Under the pieces are notes generated by a model that saw only the letters and a program-made list of their open reading frames with translations, was not told the origin of the DNA and made no database searches. Of a stretch of 64,000 bases of DNA, positions 51,709-59,860 are shown piece after piece. A program made the translations under genes and the position numbers. Source of the DNA: BP-191 sp035940575 (lineage in GTDB: Bacteria > Actinomycetota > Actinomycetes > BP-191); NCBI GenBank assembly GCA_035940575.1, contig DASZER010000010.1, positions 1 to 64,000 of the forward strand, given 5' to 3'. Within the stretch, counting starts at the first letter, position 1. Every line of letters starts with the position of its first letter.

Positions 51709-51721
51709 CGGAGGAGACCTC

Positions 51722-51889
51722 ATGCGCAAGCTTCTTCTGCTCGGCGGCGTGGCCGCGTCGGTCGCGCTGACGATGGCGCCGCAGGCCGCGTCCGCGACGC
51801 ACGCCTGCTCGCCGCTCATCCGGGAGTTCCCCGCGGTGTGCGAGGCCCCGCACACCATCCAGAACGCCCTCTGCTACAAGTTCTGCTGA
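51722..51889 (+). CDS. Small secreted Cys-rich peptide 2
   Basis: 55 residues, 13 bases after peptide 1 with a GGAGGAG SD. Signal peptide (LLLLGGVAASVALTMAPQAASA), mature ATHACSPLIREFPAVCEAP ... CYKFC with four Cys. Same Cys count and start as peptide 1. The pair is followed by a GC hairpin that probably ends the transcript. Confidence 0.65.
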   Translation: MRKLLLLGGVAASVALTMAPQAASATHACSPLIREFPAVCEAPHTIQNALCYKFC

Positions 51890-51914
51890 TCCCACCGCGC
51901 CAGGCGTGACCCGT

Positions 51915-51942
51915 CCCGCGCCCGCGACCTCGCGGGCGCGGG
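51915..51942 (+). terminator. GC hairpin after the small peptide pair
   Basis: CCCGCGCCCGCG (51915-51926) pairs perfectly with CGCGGGCGCGGG (51931-51942) across ACCT. Twelve GC pairs, no U-run. It lies 26 bases after the second peptide stop and before the acetyltransferase gene. Confidence 0.55.
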
Positions 51943-51983
51943 CGGTGTCGCGGCGCCCCTCCCCGCGTAGCGACAATGGCGCC

Positions 51984-52484
51984 GTGACCTGCCTCGTACG
52001 CGACTACCGCGACAGCGACCTCGACGCCGCGGCCGCGCTGTGCGACGCGCGGCGGCGGGCGTACGCCGAGCACCAGCCGACGTTCTGGCGCCCGGCCGCG
52101 GGCGCGGCCGAGGTTGGCCGGGCCTTCCTCGCGGAGCAGGCCGCGCGCGACAGCACGCTCGCCGTCGTGCACGAGACCGGCGGCGCCGTTGACGGGTTCC
52201 TGCTCGCGTCGGTCGTGGACGCGCCCCCGGTCTACGACCCGGGCGGGCGCACGTGCGCGATCGACGACTTCGCCGTGCGCGACCCGTCGCTGTGGGCGCA
52301 CGCCGGGCCCGAGCTGCTGGCGTACGTCGCGCGGCTCGCCCGCGAGCGCGGCGCCGTGCAGTGCGTCGTCGTGACGAGCGCGCGGGACCTCGCGAAGCGG
52401 GACGCGCTGTCCCGCCTCGGCGGCAGCGTCGCGAGCGAGTGGTACGTCCTCGACGTCGCTCAGCTCGCCCCCGACGCCCGCTGA
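51984..52484 (+). CDS. GNAT-family N-acetyltransferase-like protein
   Basis: 166 residues from GTG 51984; a GACAAT box ends 6 bases upstream (leaderless). LVRDYRDSDLDAAAALCDARR (N-terminal helix, shown by its start), TCAIDDFAVRDPSLW (beta4), ELLAYVARLARERGAVQCVVVTSA and AKRDALSRLGGSVASEWYVL fit the GNAT fold with the acetyl-CoA loop partly degenerate. Substrate unknown. Its 3' end overlaps the convergent unknown operon by 25 bases. Confidence 0.7.
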   Translation: MTCLVRDYRDSDLDAAAALCDARRRAYAEHQPTFWRPAAGAAEVGRAFLAEQAARDSTLAVVHETGGAVDGFLLASVVDAPPVYDPGGRTCAIDDFAVRDPSLWAHAGPELLAYVARLARERGAVQCVVVTSARDLAKRDALSRLGGSVASEWYVLDVAQLAPDAR

Positions 52485-52738
52485 GCCCAGTCCAGCAGGT
52501 CGTCCAGCGGCGTGTCCGCCAGCGGGAGCGTCAGCACGACGTCCCCCGCCGGCGGCACGTCCACCGCGCACTCGACGCGCAGCGCGCCGTCCCCCCGGGG
52601 CAACGGCACGCGCGCGTCGAGGCGCACGAGGGACCGGCCCGGCGGCACGGGCACCGCGGCGGCGACGTCGTACGCGACGCCGTCCACCGTCAGCGACCAC
52701 AGCGCCGCCGGACCGGGAACGCGAACCGTCAGAGCCAC
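52460..52738 (-). CDS. Unknown-operon gene C (small beta protein)
   Basis: 92 residues from GTG 52738, overlapping the upstream 396-residue gene by 10 bases. Predicted as one beta-sandwich-like domain: VALTVRVPGPAALWSLTVDG, VPPGRSLVRLDARVPL, ALRVECAVDVPPAGDVVLTL, then a short helix LDDLLDWAQRASG. No family recognised. Likely works with the two preceding genes. Confidence 0.55.
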   Translation of the reverse strand: MALTVRVPGPAALWSLTVDGVAYDVAAAVPVPPGRSLVRLDARVPLPRGDGALRVECAVDVPPAGDVVLTLPLADTPLDDLLDWAQRASGAS

Positions 52739-53919
52739 TTCATCGACGAGATCCAGTCGCCGAACGTCGGGTCCTCCGTCGCGTGCGTCGGCTCCTTCAC
52801 GACCTCGAGGCTGCCGGCCGGGTGCGAGTCCGGGTGCTTCGAGTGCAGGTTGCTCACCACCGCGAAGTTGTTCGGGCCGACCGTCAGCTTGCAGTGCCCG
52901 TTCTCGTCGTCGAGCTCGGTCTCGCAGTACACGTCGAGCTGCTTGCCCGCCGCCCCGATCAGGATCATCGAGCTGATCTCGTCCTCGAGCTCCGTGTCGT
53001 TCTCGTACCAGGAGCGCTGGATCACCGTGATGTCGTTGAGGTTCTGGATCTCGTCGGCCACCACGAACACGAAGTACGGCGACGCCGTCACCCCGCTCGT
53101 CAGCGAGCTGATGCCCGGCAGGATGCCGGCGATGTCGCCGAACGCCTTCACCGCCGTGACCGCCTCCTGCACCGTCGCGAGCGTGGTCTTGAGGTGGTCG
53201 AGGCTCTGCAGCGGCGAGTTCGCCGGGGCGAACAGCAGCACGAAGCCGTCCTCGCCGCCGCTCGTGGGCTGGAAGTCCACGTGGCGGAACGCCGCGAGCA
53301 GCCGCGGCACGCCGATCGCCGGCACGAGGACCGGGATCTCGGGGAAGCGGTCGTCGGGCGCGGTGACCGTCGTGTCGAGGGCGGACAAGGTCACCTTCGG
53401 CTTGAGGAAACGCTGCTTGGGCGCGGGTACCGGCGCCTCCTTCGTCATCTCCACGATCGCGGGCCTGAACGCCAGCACGACGTCGACGCCGTTGACCTTC
53501 GAGTCCGCGGCGGACTGCCCCGAAAGCACCGCGAACTCGCTCGTCGCGAGCGGCTTCTTGTTCTCGTCCAGGACCGACCACTCGACCTTGAGCGCGACGG
53601 GGACGCTGACCTGGTTCAGCAGCGGCACCGTGCCCTTGAGCTGGCCGAGCAGGCCGGCGACCGTCACAGGCGACGCGATCTGCGTGATCTTCGACTGGAG
53701 GTCGGCCGCGACGAGCGACGGCTCCAGGTTGGCGTTCTTGAAGCTCACGTTCTTCGTCAGCCAGGTGAAGTCGAGCGTGCCGGTGAGGATCTCGGCGATG
53801 TCGACGTTCCCCGGCTTCGGGCCGACGCTCGCGGCGACGACCTGGCCGGTGCCCTGCGCGACCGTGGTGGCGTTCAGCGTCGCGAGGACGCCCTGGAGAA
53901 TGGCCGAGGTCTCTGCCAT
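52729..53919 (-). CDS. Unknown-operon gene B (396 residues)
   Basis: 396 residues from ATG 53919 with GGAGG 6 bases upstream. No signal peptide, no membrane helix. It alternates beta-rich segments (VSFKNANLEPSLVAADLQSKI, VSVPVALKVEWSVLDENKKPL) with DVVLAFRPAIVEM, a Gly/Val-rich hydrophobic region (FGDIAGILPGISSLTSGV) and a C-terminal part with two Cys (YCETELDDENGHCKL). Less Arg-rich and more Lys/Asn-rich than its neighbours. I do not recognise it. Middle gene of a tight three-gene operon. Confidence 0.6.
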   Translation of the reverse strand: MAETSAILQGVLATLNATTVAQGTGQVVAASVGPKPGNVDIAEILTGTLDFTWLTKNVSFKNANLEPSLVAADLQSKITQIASPVTVAGLLGQLKGTVPLLNQVSVPVALKVEWSVLDENKKPLATSEFAVLSGQSAADSKVNGVDVVLAFRPAIVEMTKEAPVPAPKQRFLKPKVTLSALDTTVTAPDDRFPEIPVLVPAIGVPRLLAAFRHVDFQPTSGGEDGFVLLFAPANSPLQSLDHLKTTLATVQEAVTAVKAFGDIAGILPGISSLTSGVTASPYFVFVVADEIQNLNDITVIQRSWYENDTELEDEISSMILIGAAGKQLDVYCETELDDENGHCKLTVGPNNFAVVSNLHSKHPDSHPAGSLEVVKEPTHATEDPTFGDWISSMKWL

Positions 53920-54170
53920 CACGCACCTCCGGCCGCGACGAGGCGGGAGACGTAGTAGTCCTCGCCGATGGCGACGAGGAAGTCGCCCGAGCCGACGTCG
54001 AACGAGTCGTTGCCGCCGGTCTGGCCGACGATCCTGAGCTGGCCTGCGGCCGAGAAGTCGATGCGCCAGCCGGTGGCCAGCGTCGTGAACGTGTGCGCTG
54101 GCGGGATCTCGATGCGTGTGATCGCCAGCCGGTTGATCACTATGGCTTTGCGTGGGTCCGTGGGTGGCAT
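53919..54170 (-). CDS. Unknown-operon gene A (small beta protein)
   Basis: 83 residues from ATG 54170. Beta-rich throughout (KAIVINRLAITRIEIPP, GWRIDFSAAGQLRIVGQ, SFDVGSGDFLVAIGEDYYVSRLV). Its TGA overlaps the next ATG (TGATG-type), so translation is coupled. No family is recognised. First gene of the operon transcribed away from tRNA-Ser (CGA). Confidence 0.5.
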   Translation of the reverse strand: MPPTDPRKAIVINRLAITRIEIPPAHTFTTLATGWRIDFSAAGQLRIVGQTGGNDSFDVGSGDFLVAIGEDYYVSRLVAAGGA

Positions 54171-54481
54171 CCTGCTGCCTCTCCGAGTCGGAATGGGACG
54201 CCGGAGACCCTAGCCAGCGCGTTCCACACCGTCATCGGTCAACTTTCTGTCATGTCCCGGCGATTGACGCCGAGGTGGGCGCGGGAGTAGCGGCACGCGC
54301 CGCCGCGTGACACTGCGGTCGTCCTCTCCCGGTGGCTGCATGAGCCGACTCCCAGCCACCCGCGACAGCGCCAGGTGTCGGTGAACGCGCCAACCTCATG
54401 CTGGCAATCGCTGGCACGGACATCCGGAGGCCAGTGCGCACCGGGACATGGCCCCTGACCTGCGGTTATGGTCAGAAGCGT
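54171..54481. other. 311-base intergenic region, no gene seen
   Basis: Short overlapping frames here have poor codon usage and no SD. The region must hold the promoter of the unknown operon (minus). It is slightly less GC-rich than the flanks and adjoins tRNA-Ser (CGA). I found no repeat of the tRNA 3' end that would mark an attachment site. Confidence 0.5.
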
Positions 54482-54571
54482 TGGCGGTGGAGGTGGGATT
54501 TGAACCCACGGAGGGCGTGAACCCTCACACGCTTTCGAGGCGTGCGCCATCGGCCACTAGGCGACTCCACC
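54482..54571 (-). tRNA. tRNA-Ser (CGA)
   Basis: Minus-strand class II tRNA: acceptor GGTGGAG/CTCCACC, anticodon stem ACGC/GCGT around CTCGAAA (anticodon CGA), long variable arm (TGTGAGGGTTCACGCCCTC region), T-arm GTGGGTTCAAATCCCAC. G discriminator and encoded CCA (54482-54484). Confidence 0.96.
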
Positions 54572-54611
54572 GTCGGCGAGCCTACCGGACCACGGGACGG
54601 GCCGCAGCCGC

Positions 54612-55097
54612 CTAGCCGGGCAGGCCCCGGTGCGGACCGAAGAACGAGCGCAGCACCTCGCCGCACTCCTCCGCCAGCACGCCGCCGACGACCTCGGGGC
54701 GGTGGTTCAGCCGCGGGTCCCGAACGACGTCCCACAACGACCCCACGGCACCCGCCTTGGGATCGACGGCGCCGAAGACGACGCGGGCGACGCGGGCGAG
54801 GACGGAGGCGCCCGCGCACATGGTGCAGGGCTCCAACGTGACCACGAGGGAGCAGTCCGACAGGCGCCAGGAGCCGACGACGAGGGCGGCCTCGCGCAGG
54901 GCGAGCACCTCGGCGTGGGCGGTCGGGTCGGCGCGCAGCTCGCGCTCGTTGTGCCCGCGCCCGAGGATCTCGCCGGCGCCGGAGACGACGCAGGCGCCGA
55001 TCGGAACGTCGCCGTGGTCCAGGGCGGTACGAGCCTCGACCAGCGCGACGCGCATGGCGTCGACGTCGGCCGCGCGGCCGGCGCCATACAGGCCCAA
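54612..55097 (-). CDS. tadA: tRNA-specific adenosine deaminase
   Basis: Up to 161 residues (TTG 55097; ATG 55055 would give 147 and may be the true start). Zinc deaminase motifs: PTAHAEVLALREAA (HAE with catalytic Glu) and TLEPCTMCAGASVLARV (PCxxC). GDVPIGACVV is the family N-terminus. Converts A34 to inosine in tRNA-Arg. Followed upstream by the tadA-associated genes. Confidence 0.92.
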   Translation of the reverse strand: MGLYGAGRAADVDAMRVALVEARTALDHGDVPIGACVVSGAGEILGRGHNERELRADPTAHAEVLALREAALVVGSWRLSDCSLVVTLEPCTMCAGASVLARVARVVFGAVDPKAGAVGSLWDVVRDPRLNHRPEVVGGVLAEECGEVLRSFFGPHRGLPG

Positions 55098-55102
55098 GGC
55101 CG

Positions 55103-55591
55103 TCAGCCCTCGCGGATCTCGTCGAGCGCGTCTACGCAGCCGGCCTTCTCGCAGATGGCCGTGACGATGTCCGCGGGGAGCATGCCCTCGGTCTGGCAGA
55201 GGGCGATCAGGGCGTCGGCGGAGACGCCGTACGACGCGACGATGTCCGCGTCGCCGGCGACCTCGGCGTCGGGGCGGGTGCCCTCGTCGTCGTCCTCGTC
55301 GGCGTCGCCCTCCTCGGGCGGGGCCACGTCCTCCATGACGAGCGCGGCGAGGGCGGACGTGCCGACGGCGCGGTCGTCGGAGATGAACGTGCGCGGGTCG
55401 CCGTCGCCGTCGACGCGGACGACGGCGAGGTACTCGTCGTCCTCCTCGAGGAAGAACAGCGCGGTCCCGCCGTCCGCGGAGTCGCGCAGGGACTCCACGA
55501 GCGTGTCGAGGTCCTCGACGTTGTCCATGTCGACCTCGCGGGCGGTCCAGCCGTCAGGACCCTGGACGAGGGCGGCGGCGAAGTACGGCAC
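55103..55591 (-). CDS. tRNA adenosine deaminase-associated protein, copy 1
   Basis: 162 residues. PYFAAALVQGPDGWTAREVD ... LFFLEEDDEYLAVVRVDGDG (opening parts), an acidic middle (EEGDADEDDDEGTRPDAE) and a C-terminal helical part (LIALCQTEGMLPADIVTAICE). This is the actinobacterial family annotated as tadA-associated from its position; biochemical role unknown. Lies 5 bases upstream of tadA. Confidence 0.85.
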   Translation of the reverse strand: MPYFAAALVQGPDGWTAREVDMDNVEDLDTLVESLRDSADGGTALFFLEEDDEYLAVVRVDGDGDPRTFISDDRAVGTSALAALVMEDVAPPEEGDADEDDDEGTRPDAEVAGDADIVASYGVSADALIALCQTEGMLPADIVTAICEKAGCVDALDEIREG

Positions 55592-55642
55592 CTGAACGCT
55601 CCGGGGAAGGATCGGGAAAGGGCGATGGTAAAGGGAAACGGG

Positions 55643-56119
55643 CTAGTGGAACACCGGCTCGACGACCCGCTCGTACGCGTCCGCGAACCCGAGCCGCTTC
55701 GCGAGCAGCAGCAGGGTCTCGTCGGCGTACGCGTCGAGGTCGGACAGCAGGGCGCCGAGCTCCATCTCGTCGAGGCCGAGGTCGGCGAAGATCGAGAGGT
55801 CTCCGGCGGGCCAGACGTCCTCGAGGTCCTCGTCGCCGGGGCGTTCGAGACCGAGGTACTCGACCACCTGCGCGGCGAGGTCCCACGCGACGGCGGCGGT
55901 GACGTCGGACAGCAGCACGCGGGGGTCGGCGCCCACCATGCGGACGGCGACGAAGAACTCGTCGGAGACGTTCACGAGGCCGATGACGCCGCCGTCGCCG
56001 GGGACCTGCTGGCGCAGGGCCCCGAGCAGCCCCTCGAAATCGTCGACGAGCCGTTCCGGCAGCAGCGCCGCCTCCCACATACCCTCGACGCGAGACACCA
56101 CGACGGCGAAGTCGGACAC
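55643..56119 (-). CDS. tRNA adenosine deaminase-associated protein, copy 2
   Basis: 158 residues from GTG 56119 with GGGAGG SD. DFAVVVSRVEGMWEAALLPE, VNVSDEFFVAVRMVGADPRVLLSDVTAA (in parts), YADETLLLLAKRLGFADAYERVV. It has the same plan as copy 1 (N-terminal beta domain, acidic linker, C-terminal helix) without the poly-acidic stretch. Tandem paralogue in the tadA operon. Confidence 0.8.
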   Translation of the reverse strand: MSDFAVVVSRVEGMWEAALLPERLVDDFEGLLGALRQQVPGDGGVIGLVNVSDEFFVAVRMVGADPRVLLSDVTAAVAWDLAAQVVEYLGLERPGDEDLEDVWPAGDLSIFADLGLDEMELGALLSDLDAYADETLLLLAKRLGFADAYERVVEPVFH

Positions 56120-56206
56120 GGCAACCTCCCTCCCCCGCATCGTGTCAGAACGGAGCCGCGCGTGCGGGCGCGGTGTCAGAACGACCCCGGCGGGTACGCG
56201 CCACGC

Positions 56207-56611
56207 ATGGCCCGCACCGAGACCCTCTCCCGCACGATGCACGACGTCGGCCTCGCCGCGTGGTTCGGCGGGTCGCTCAAGGATGCCGTCGACCCGCGCG
56301 CGTCCGCGGGCCCGATGCCGCTCAACGCCGCCGCGATCGGCGCGCACGTGCTCGGCGCCCTGGAGCTCACGTGGGCGAACAAGAAGCGCATCAAGGACCA
56401 GAAGGGCGTCGCGACGACGGCGCTGGTGAAGGCGGGCGTGACCGGTGCGGCGCTGGTCGCGACGGCGTTCGCGCAGCGCAAGCCCGCCGCCAGGTGGGCG
56501 GTGCCCGCGCTGACCGGCGCGATGCTGTCGCTCAACGCGCTCATGGGCGAGCAGCAGCGGCCGAAGGAAGTGGCGAAGGGCGTGTTCCAGCGCTACGTGC
56601 CTGGCCTCTAG
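56207..56611 (+). CDS. Small membrane-associated protein of unknown function
   Basis: 134 residues from ATG 56207. TLSRTMHDVGLAAWFGGSLK, LNAAAIGAHVLGALELTWANK, ALVKAGVTGAALVATAFAQRK and WAVPALTGAMLSLNALMGEQ suggest three or four weakly hydrophobic helices. It resembles small actinobacterial proteins of unknown role. The 3' end overlaps the convergent flavoprotein by 4 bases. Confidence 0.65.
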   Translation: MARTETLSRTMHDVGLAAWFGGSLKDAVDPRASAGPMPLNAAAIGAHVLGALELTWANKKRIKDQKGVATTALVKAGVTGAALVATAFAQRKPAARWAVPALTGAMLSLNALMGEQQRPKEVAKGVFQRYVPGL

Positions 56612-57564
56612 GACTGCTCGACCGCGACGACCTCGGGGTCGGGCGCGGGCTCGGGCGAGGTGGCGGCGCCGGGCGTGCCGCGCAGCGACTGGGCGGCGTT
56701 GATGCCCGCGATCGTGCCCTTGGCGGCGGCGACCTGGATGAGCTGCATGCCCGGCGTGAGGTCGCCGCAGGCGTAGACGCCGGGGACGTTCGTCTCGCCG
56801 TCCTCGCTCACCTGGACGCAGCCCTCGCCGGTGGTGTCCACGCCGAGCATCGACGCGAGCTCGTTGCGCGGCTCGTGGGCGACGGTGAAGAACGCCAGCT
56901 CGCACGGCACGAGGCCGCACTTGCGCAGCGCTATGCCGGTCAGCGAGCCGCGGGAGCCGACGAACGACTCGGCGACGTCCTCGATGACGCGGACGCCGTA
57001 CGACGCCAGCGTCTCCAGGTCCGCCTCGTCGCCGGGGAAGTGCCGCCCGTCGGTGACGATCGTGACGGTCGCGGCCCAGTCGAGGAGGGTGACGGCGAAC
57101 CCGGCGACGTGCGCGGTCCAGCCGAGGACGACGACGTTGCGGTCGCGCGCCTCGTACCCGTCGCAGGACGGGCAGTGGAACACGCTCGCGCCGTAGTGCT
57201 CGAAGAACCCCTCGACCGCGGGGAACGCGTCCACGACGCCGGTCGCGAGCACGACGCGCAGGCAGGAGTACGGCATCCCGCCCACCTCGACGACGAACTC
57301 GTCGCCCACCCGCTGCACGGCGTCGACGGTGCCCTCGCGGTACGTCACCCACGGGTACTCCGCGAGCTGCTCGCGCGCGACGCGCAGCAGCTCGGCGGGC
57401 GAGGCGGGGTCGCGGGTGAGGTAGCCGTGCGACTGCTCGACCCAGCGGTTGCGGTGCTCGCCGGAGTCCACGACGAGGGTCCTGCGGCGGTAGCGGCCGA
57501 GCCACGTCGCCGCGGAGAGCCCCGCCGGTCCCCCGCCGATCACGACGGCGTCGTACGACGCCAC
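56608..57564 (-). CDS. Thioredoxin-reductase-like FAD/NAD(P) oxidoreductase
   Basis: 318 residues. FAD motif AVVIGGGPAGLSAATWLGRY; the redox pair CPSC in HYGASVFHCPSCDGYEA; the NAD(P) Rossmann region VVVLGWTAHVAGFAV, where the usual GxGxxG is degraded to GWTAHV; the FAD-binding GVYACGDLTPGM. The degenerate NAD(P) loop suggests an electron donor other than NADPH, as in ferredoxin- or DTT-type TrxR-like proteins. The tail is Pro/Glu-rich. Confidence 0.85.
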   Translation of the reverse strand: MASYDAVVIGGGPAGLSAATWLGRYRRRTLVVDSGEHRNRWVEQSHGYLTRDPASPAELLRVAREQLAEYPWVTYREGTVDAVQRVGDEFVVEVGGMPYSCLRVVLATGVVDAFPAVEGFFEHYGASVFHCPSCDGYEARDRNVVVLGWTAHVAGFAVTLLDWAATVTIVTDGRHFPGDEADLETLASYGVRVIEDVAESFVGSRGSLTGIALRKCGLVPCELAFFTVAHEPRNELASMLGVDTTGEGCVQVSEDGETNVPGVYACGDLTPGMQLIQVAAAKGTIAGINAAQSLRGTPGAATSPEPAPDPEVVAVEQS

Positions 57565-57565
57565 G

Positions 57566-59209
57566 TCAGCAGGCCTCGAGCAGGTTGCGCTCCACGATCG
57601 CGCGGACCGACAGCGTCTTGTACCCGACGGTGTCGAAGAGGATGACGACCTTGTCCTCCTCGTAGCGGAGCACCTGGCCGTGGCCCCAGTCGGCGTGGGC
57701 GACGCGGCTGTTGACGGCGAAAGGGCCGTCGAACGCCTCCACGTCCACGCCGGCGGTGCACCTGTCGCAGTGCCCGCACGCGTCGTCGGACTGCTCGCCG
57801 AAGTACGACAGCAGCAGGCGGCCGCGGCAGCCCTGGCTCTCGGCGTACGCGCGGATCATGTCGACGCGCGACTGGTCGAGCGTCTTGCGCATGTCGGCCT
57901 CGCGCAGCGCGAGCTCGACGACGCACTCGACGGACGGGCGGTCGGGCAGCAGCTCCAACGAGCCCGTCGGGTCGACGCGCACGAAGCCGGCGTGGGTGAG
58001 CTGGCCGAGGATCGCGGACAGCCGCGACGACGAGACGCGGCCGACCCTGCGCAGCTCGGTCAGGTCGACGCGCAGCGCGGCGCCGTCCGAGGACGCGGCC
58101 TCGAGGAGGTTCGCGACGCGGGTCAGCGGCTCGACCGCGACGGCGCCCGCCGCGAAGAAGCGGCGGAGGCCGAGGTCCTCCTGGCGGTAGTAGAGGACGG
58201 CCTCCGAACGCAGCCCGTCCCTGCCCGCGCGCCCGACCTCCTGGTAGTAGGAGTCGAGCGAGTCCGGGACGTCGTAGTGGAGGACGAAGCGCACGTTCGG
58301 CTTGTCGATGCCCATGCCGAACGCCGTCGTGGCGACGACGACGTCGAGCCGGTCCTCGACGAACGCGTCCTGGACGCGGCGGCGGTCGGCCGCCTTCATG
58401 CCGGCGTGGTAGCAGCCGGCGGACAGGCCGATCTCGGAGATCGCCTCGGCCAGCTCCTCGGCGCGCTTGCGGGTGGCGGCGTAGACGATGCCGGGCTTGA
58501 GCTCGCCCGCGGCGCGCAGGATCAGCGCCTCGCGCTTGGCCTCGTCGGAGGTGAACGTCTCGACGTCGAGCCAGATGTTCGGGCGGTCGAACCCGCGCAC
58601 GACGACGGCCGGGTCCTTCATGCCGAGGCGGTCGGTGAGCTCGTCGCGCACCGGCGGCGACGCCGTGGCGGTCAGGGCGAGGACGGTCGGGTGGCCGAGC
58701 GCCTCGATGACGCCGCCGAGGCGGAGGTAGTCGGGGCGGAAGTCGTGGCCCCACGCGCTGACGCAGTGCGCCTCGTCCACGACGAACAGCGTCGGCCCGG
58801 CGGCCGCGATGTCGCGGACGACCTCGGGGGTCGCGAGCTGCTCGGGAGCGACGAACAGGAACTTCACGGACCCGTCGATGAGCCCGGCGAACGCCTCGCG
58901 GCGCGCGACGACGCCGGTGTGGGAGTTGGCGGCGGCGACGCCGCCGACCGGGAGCTGGCGCAGCGCCGCGACCTGGTCGCGCTGCAACGCGATCAGCGGC
59001 GACACGACGACGCACGGGCCCTCGATCAGCATGGCGGCGATCTGGTAGATCGCCGACTTCCCCGAGCCGGTCGGGAGGACCGCCAGGGTGTCGCGGCCGG
59101 AGACGACGGCGTCGATGGCGCTGCGCTGTCCTGGGCGCAGCGCGTCGAAGCCGAAGACGTCGCGGGCAACCGAGTCGACGTCGCGAACGGCGGGGGCGGT
59201 CGCGGGCAC
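57566..59209 (-). CDS. recQ: ATP-dependent DNA helicase RecQ
   Basis: 547 residues. Motif I LAVLPTGSGKSAIYQIA, motif II VVDEAHCVSAWGHDFRPDY (DEAH plus the RecQ aromatic loop), motif VI YYQEVGRAGRDG. The zinc-binding domain has GCRGRLLLSYFGE ... CGHCDRC. A winged-helix region follows. No HRDC domain is present; instead the C-terminus has an HGQVLRYEEDKVVILFDTVG segment, seen in actinobacterial RecQ relatives. 3'-5' helicase for recombination and fork repair. Confidence 0.93.
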   Translation of the reverse strand: MPATAPAVRDVDSVARDVFGFDALRPGQRSAIDAVVSGRDTLAVLPTGSGKSAIYQIAAMLIEGPCVVVSPLIALQRDQVAALRQLPVGGVAAANSHTGVVARREAFAGLIDGSVKFLFVAPEQLATPEVVRDIAAAGPTLFVVDEAHCVSAWGHDFRPDYLRLGGVIEALGHPTVLALTATASPPVRDELTDRLGMKDPAVVVRGFDRPNIWLDVETFTSDEAKREALILRAAGELKPGIVYAATRKRAEELAEAISEIGLSAGCYHAGMKAADRRRVQDAFVEDRLDVVVATTAFGMGIDKPNVRFVLHYDVPDSLDSYYQEVGRAGRDGLRSEAVLYYRQEDLGLRRFFAAGAVAVEPLTRVANLLEAASSDGAALRVDLTELRRVGRVSSSRLSAILGQLTHAGFVRVDPTGSLELLPDRPSVECVVELALREADMRKTLDQSRVDMIRAYAESQGCRGRLLLSYFGEQSDDACGHCDRCTAGVDVEAFDGPFAVNSRVAHADWGHGQVLRYEEDKVVILFDTVGYKTLSVRAIVERNLLEAC

Positions 59210-59273
59210 GGGTGGGTACCGACCTTCTCAAGCGAACGGGGTCGAGGCGGCGCGTACCCAGAACGGGCGCCAA

Positions 59274-59675
59274 CTATGCAGAAAGCTCGAACCAGACCGT
59301 CTTGCCTGCGGGGGTCGGCTCGACGCCCCAGTGGTTCGACAGCTCCTCCACGAGGTGCATCCCGCGGCCGGTGAGCCGGGGGATCCCCTCGGACGCCCGG
59401 CGCACGGGTGCCCTGGACACCTCGTCGGCGAGCGCCACGCGCAGCGCGGAGGAGTCGACGTCGACCGAGAGCCGCATCGGCGTGCGGGCGTGGACGATGA
59501 CGTTCGTGACGAGCTCGCTCGTCAGCAGGACGGCCACCTCGGTCACCTCGTCGGGCAGCACGCCGTGCGTGTGCTCGGCGACGAACAGGCGTGCCTCACC
59601 CGCGGAGCTGGGCTCCGGCTGCAGGGTGATCGAGTCGCGCACGATCCGGGGTCTGTCCCGTTTATCCCGAATCAC
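59274..59675 (-). CDS. RsbW-like serine kinase / anti-sigma ATPase
   Basis: 133 residues from GTG 59675 (SD AGGAGG). HATPase_c_2 fold with N-box LLTSELVTNVIVHARTPM and G-box GIPRLTGRGMHLVEEL. This is the common actinobacterial small ATP-binding regulator type that phosphorylates anti-anti-sigma factors or sequesters sigma factors. No partner gene is adjacent. Divergent from the LPDREAMS peptide cluster. Confidence 0.85.
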   Translation of the reverse strand: MIRDKRDRPRIVRDSITLQPEPSSAGEARLFVAEHTHGVLPDEVTEVAVLLTSELVTNVIVHARTPMRLSVDVDSSALRVALADEVSRAPVRRASEGIPRLTGRGMHLVEELSNHWGVEPTPAGKTVWFELSA

Positions 59676-59860
59676 TCATCCCGATCCTCCTGATGTCACC
59701 CCACGAGATCGGCTTCTGGCGGGTTGGTAAGCGCCGCGTCGGGAACGACGGCCGCATGACGACACGGCACATCCGGCGGACGGTTCGCCGGTCGGGCGGC
59801 GGCCTCAACGTCGTGGCCGACGTCAACGCCGTGATCTCGACGAACGAGAGGGAGACGGAG

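Noticed and set aside
54171..54600. Attachment site of an integrative element at tRNA-Ser (CGA)
   Set aside because: No integrase and no second copy of the tRNA 3' end found in the window.
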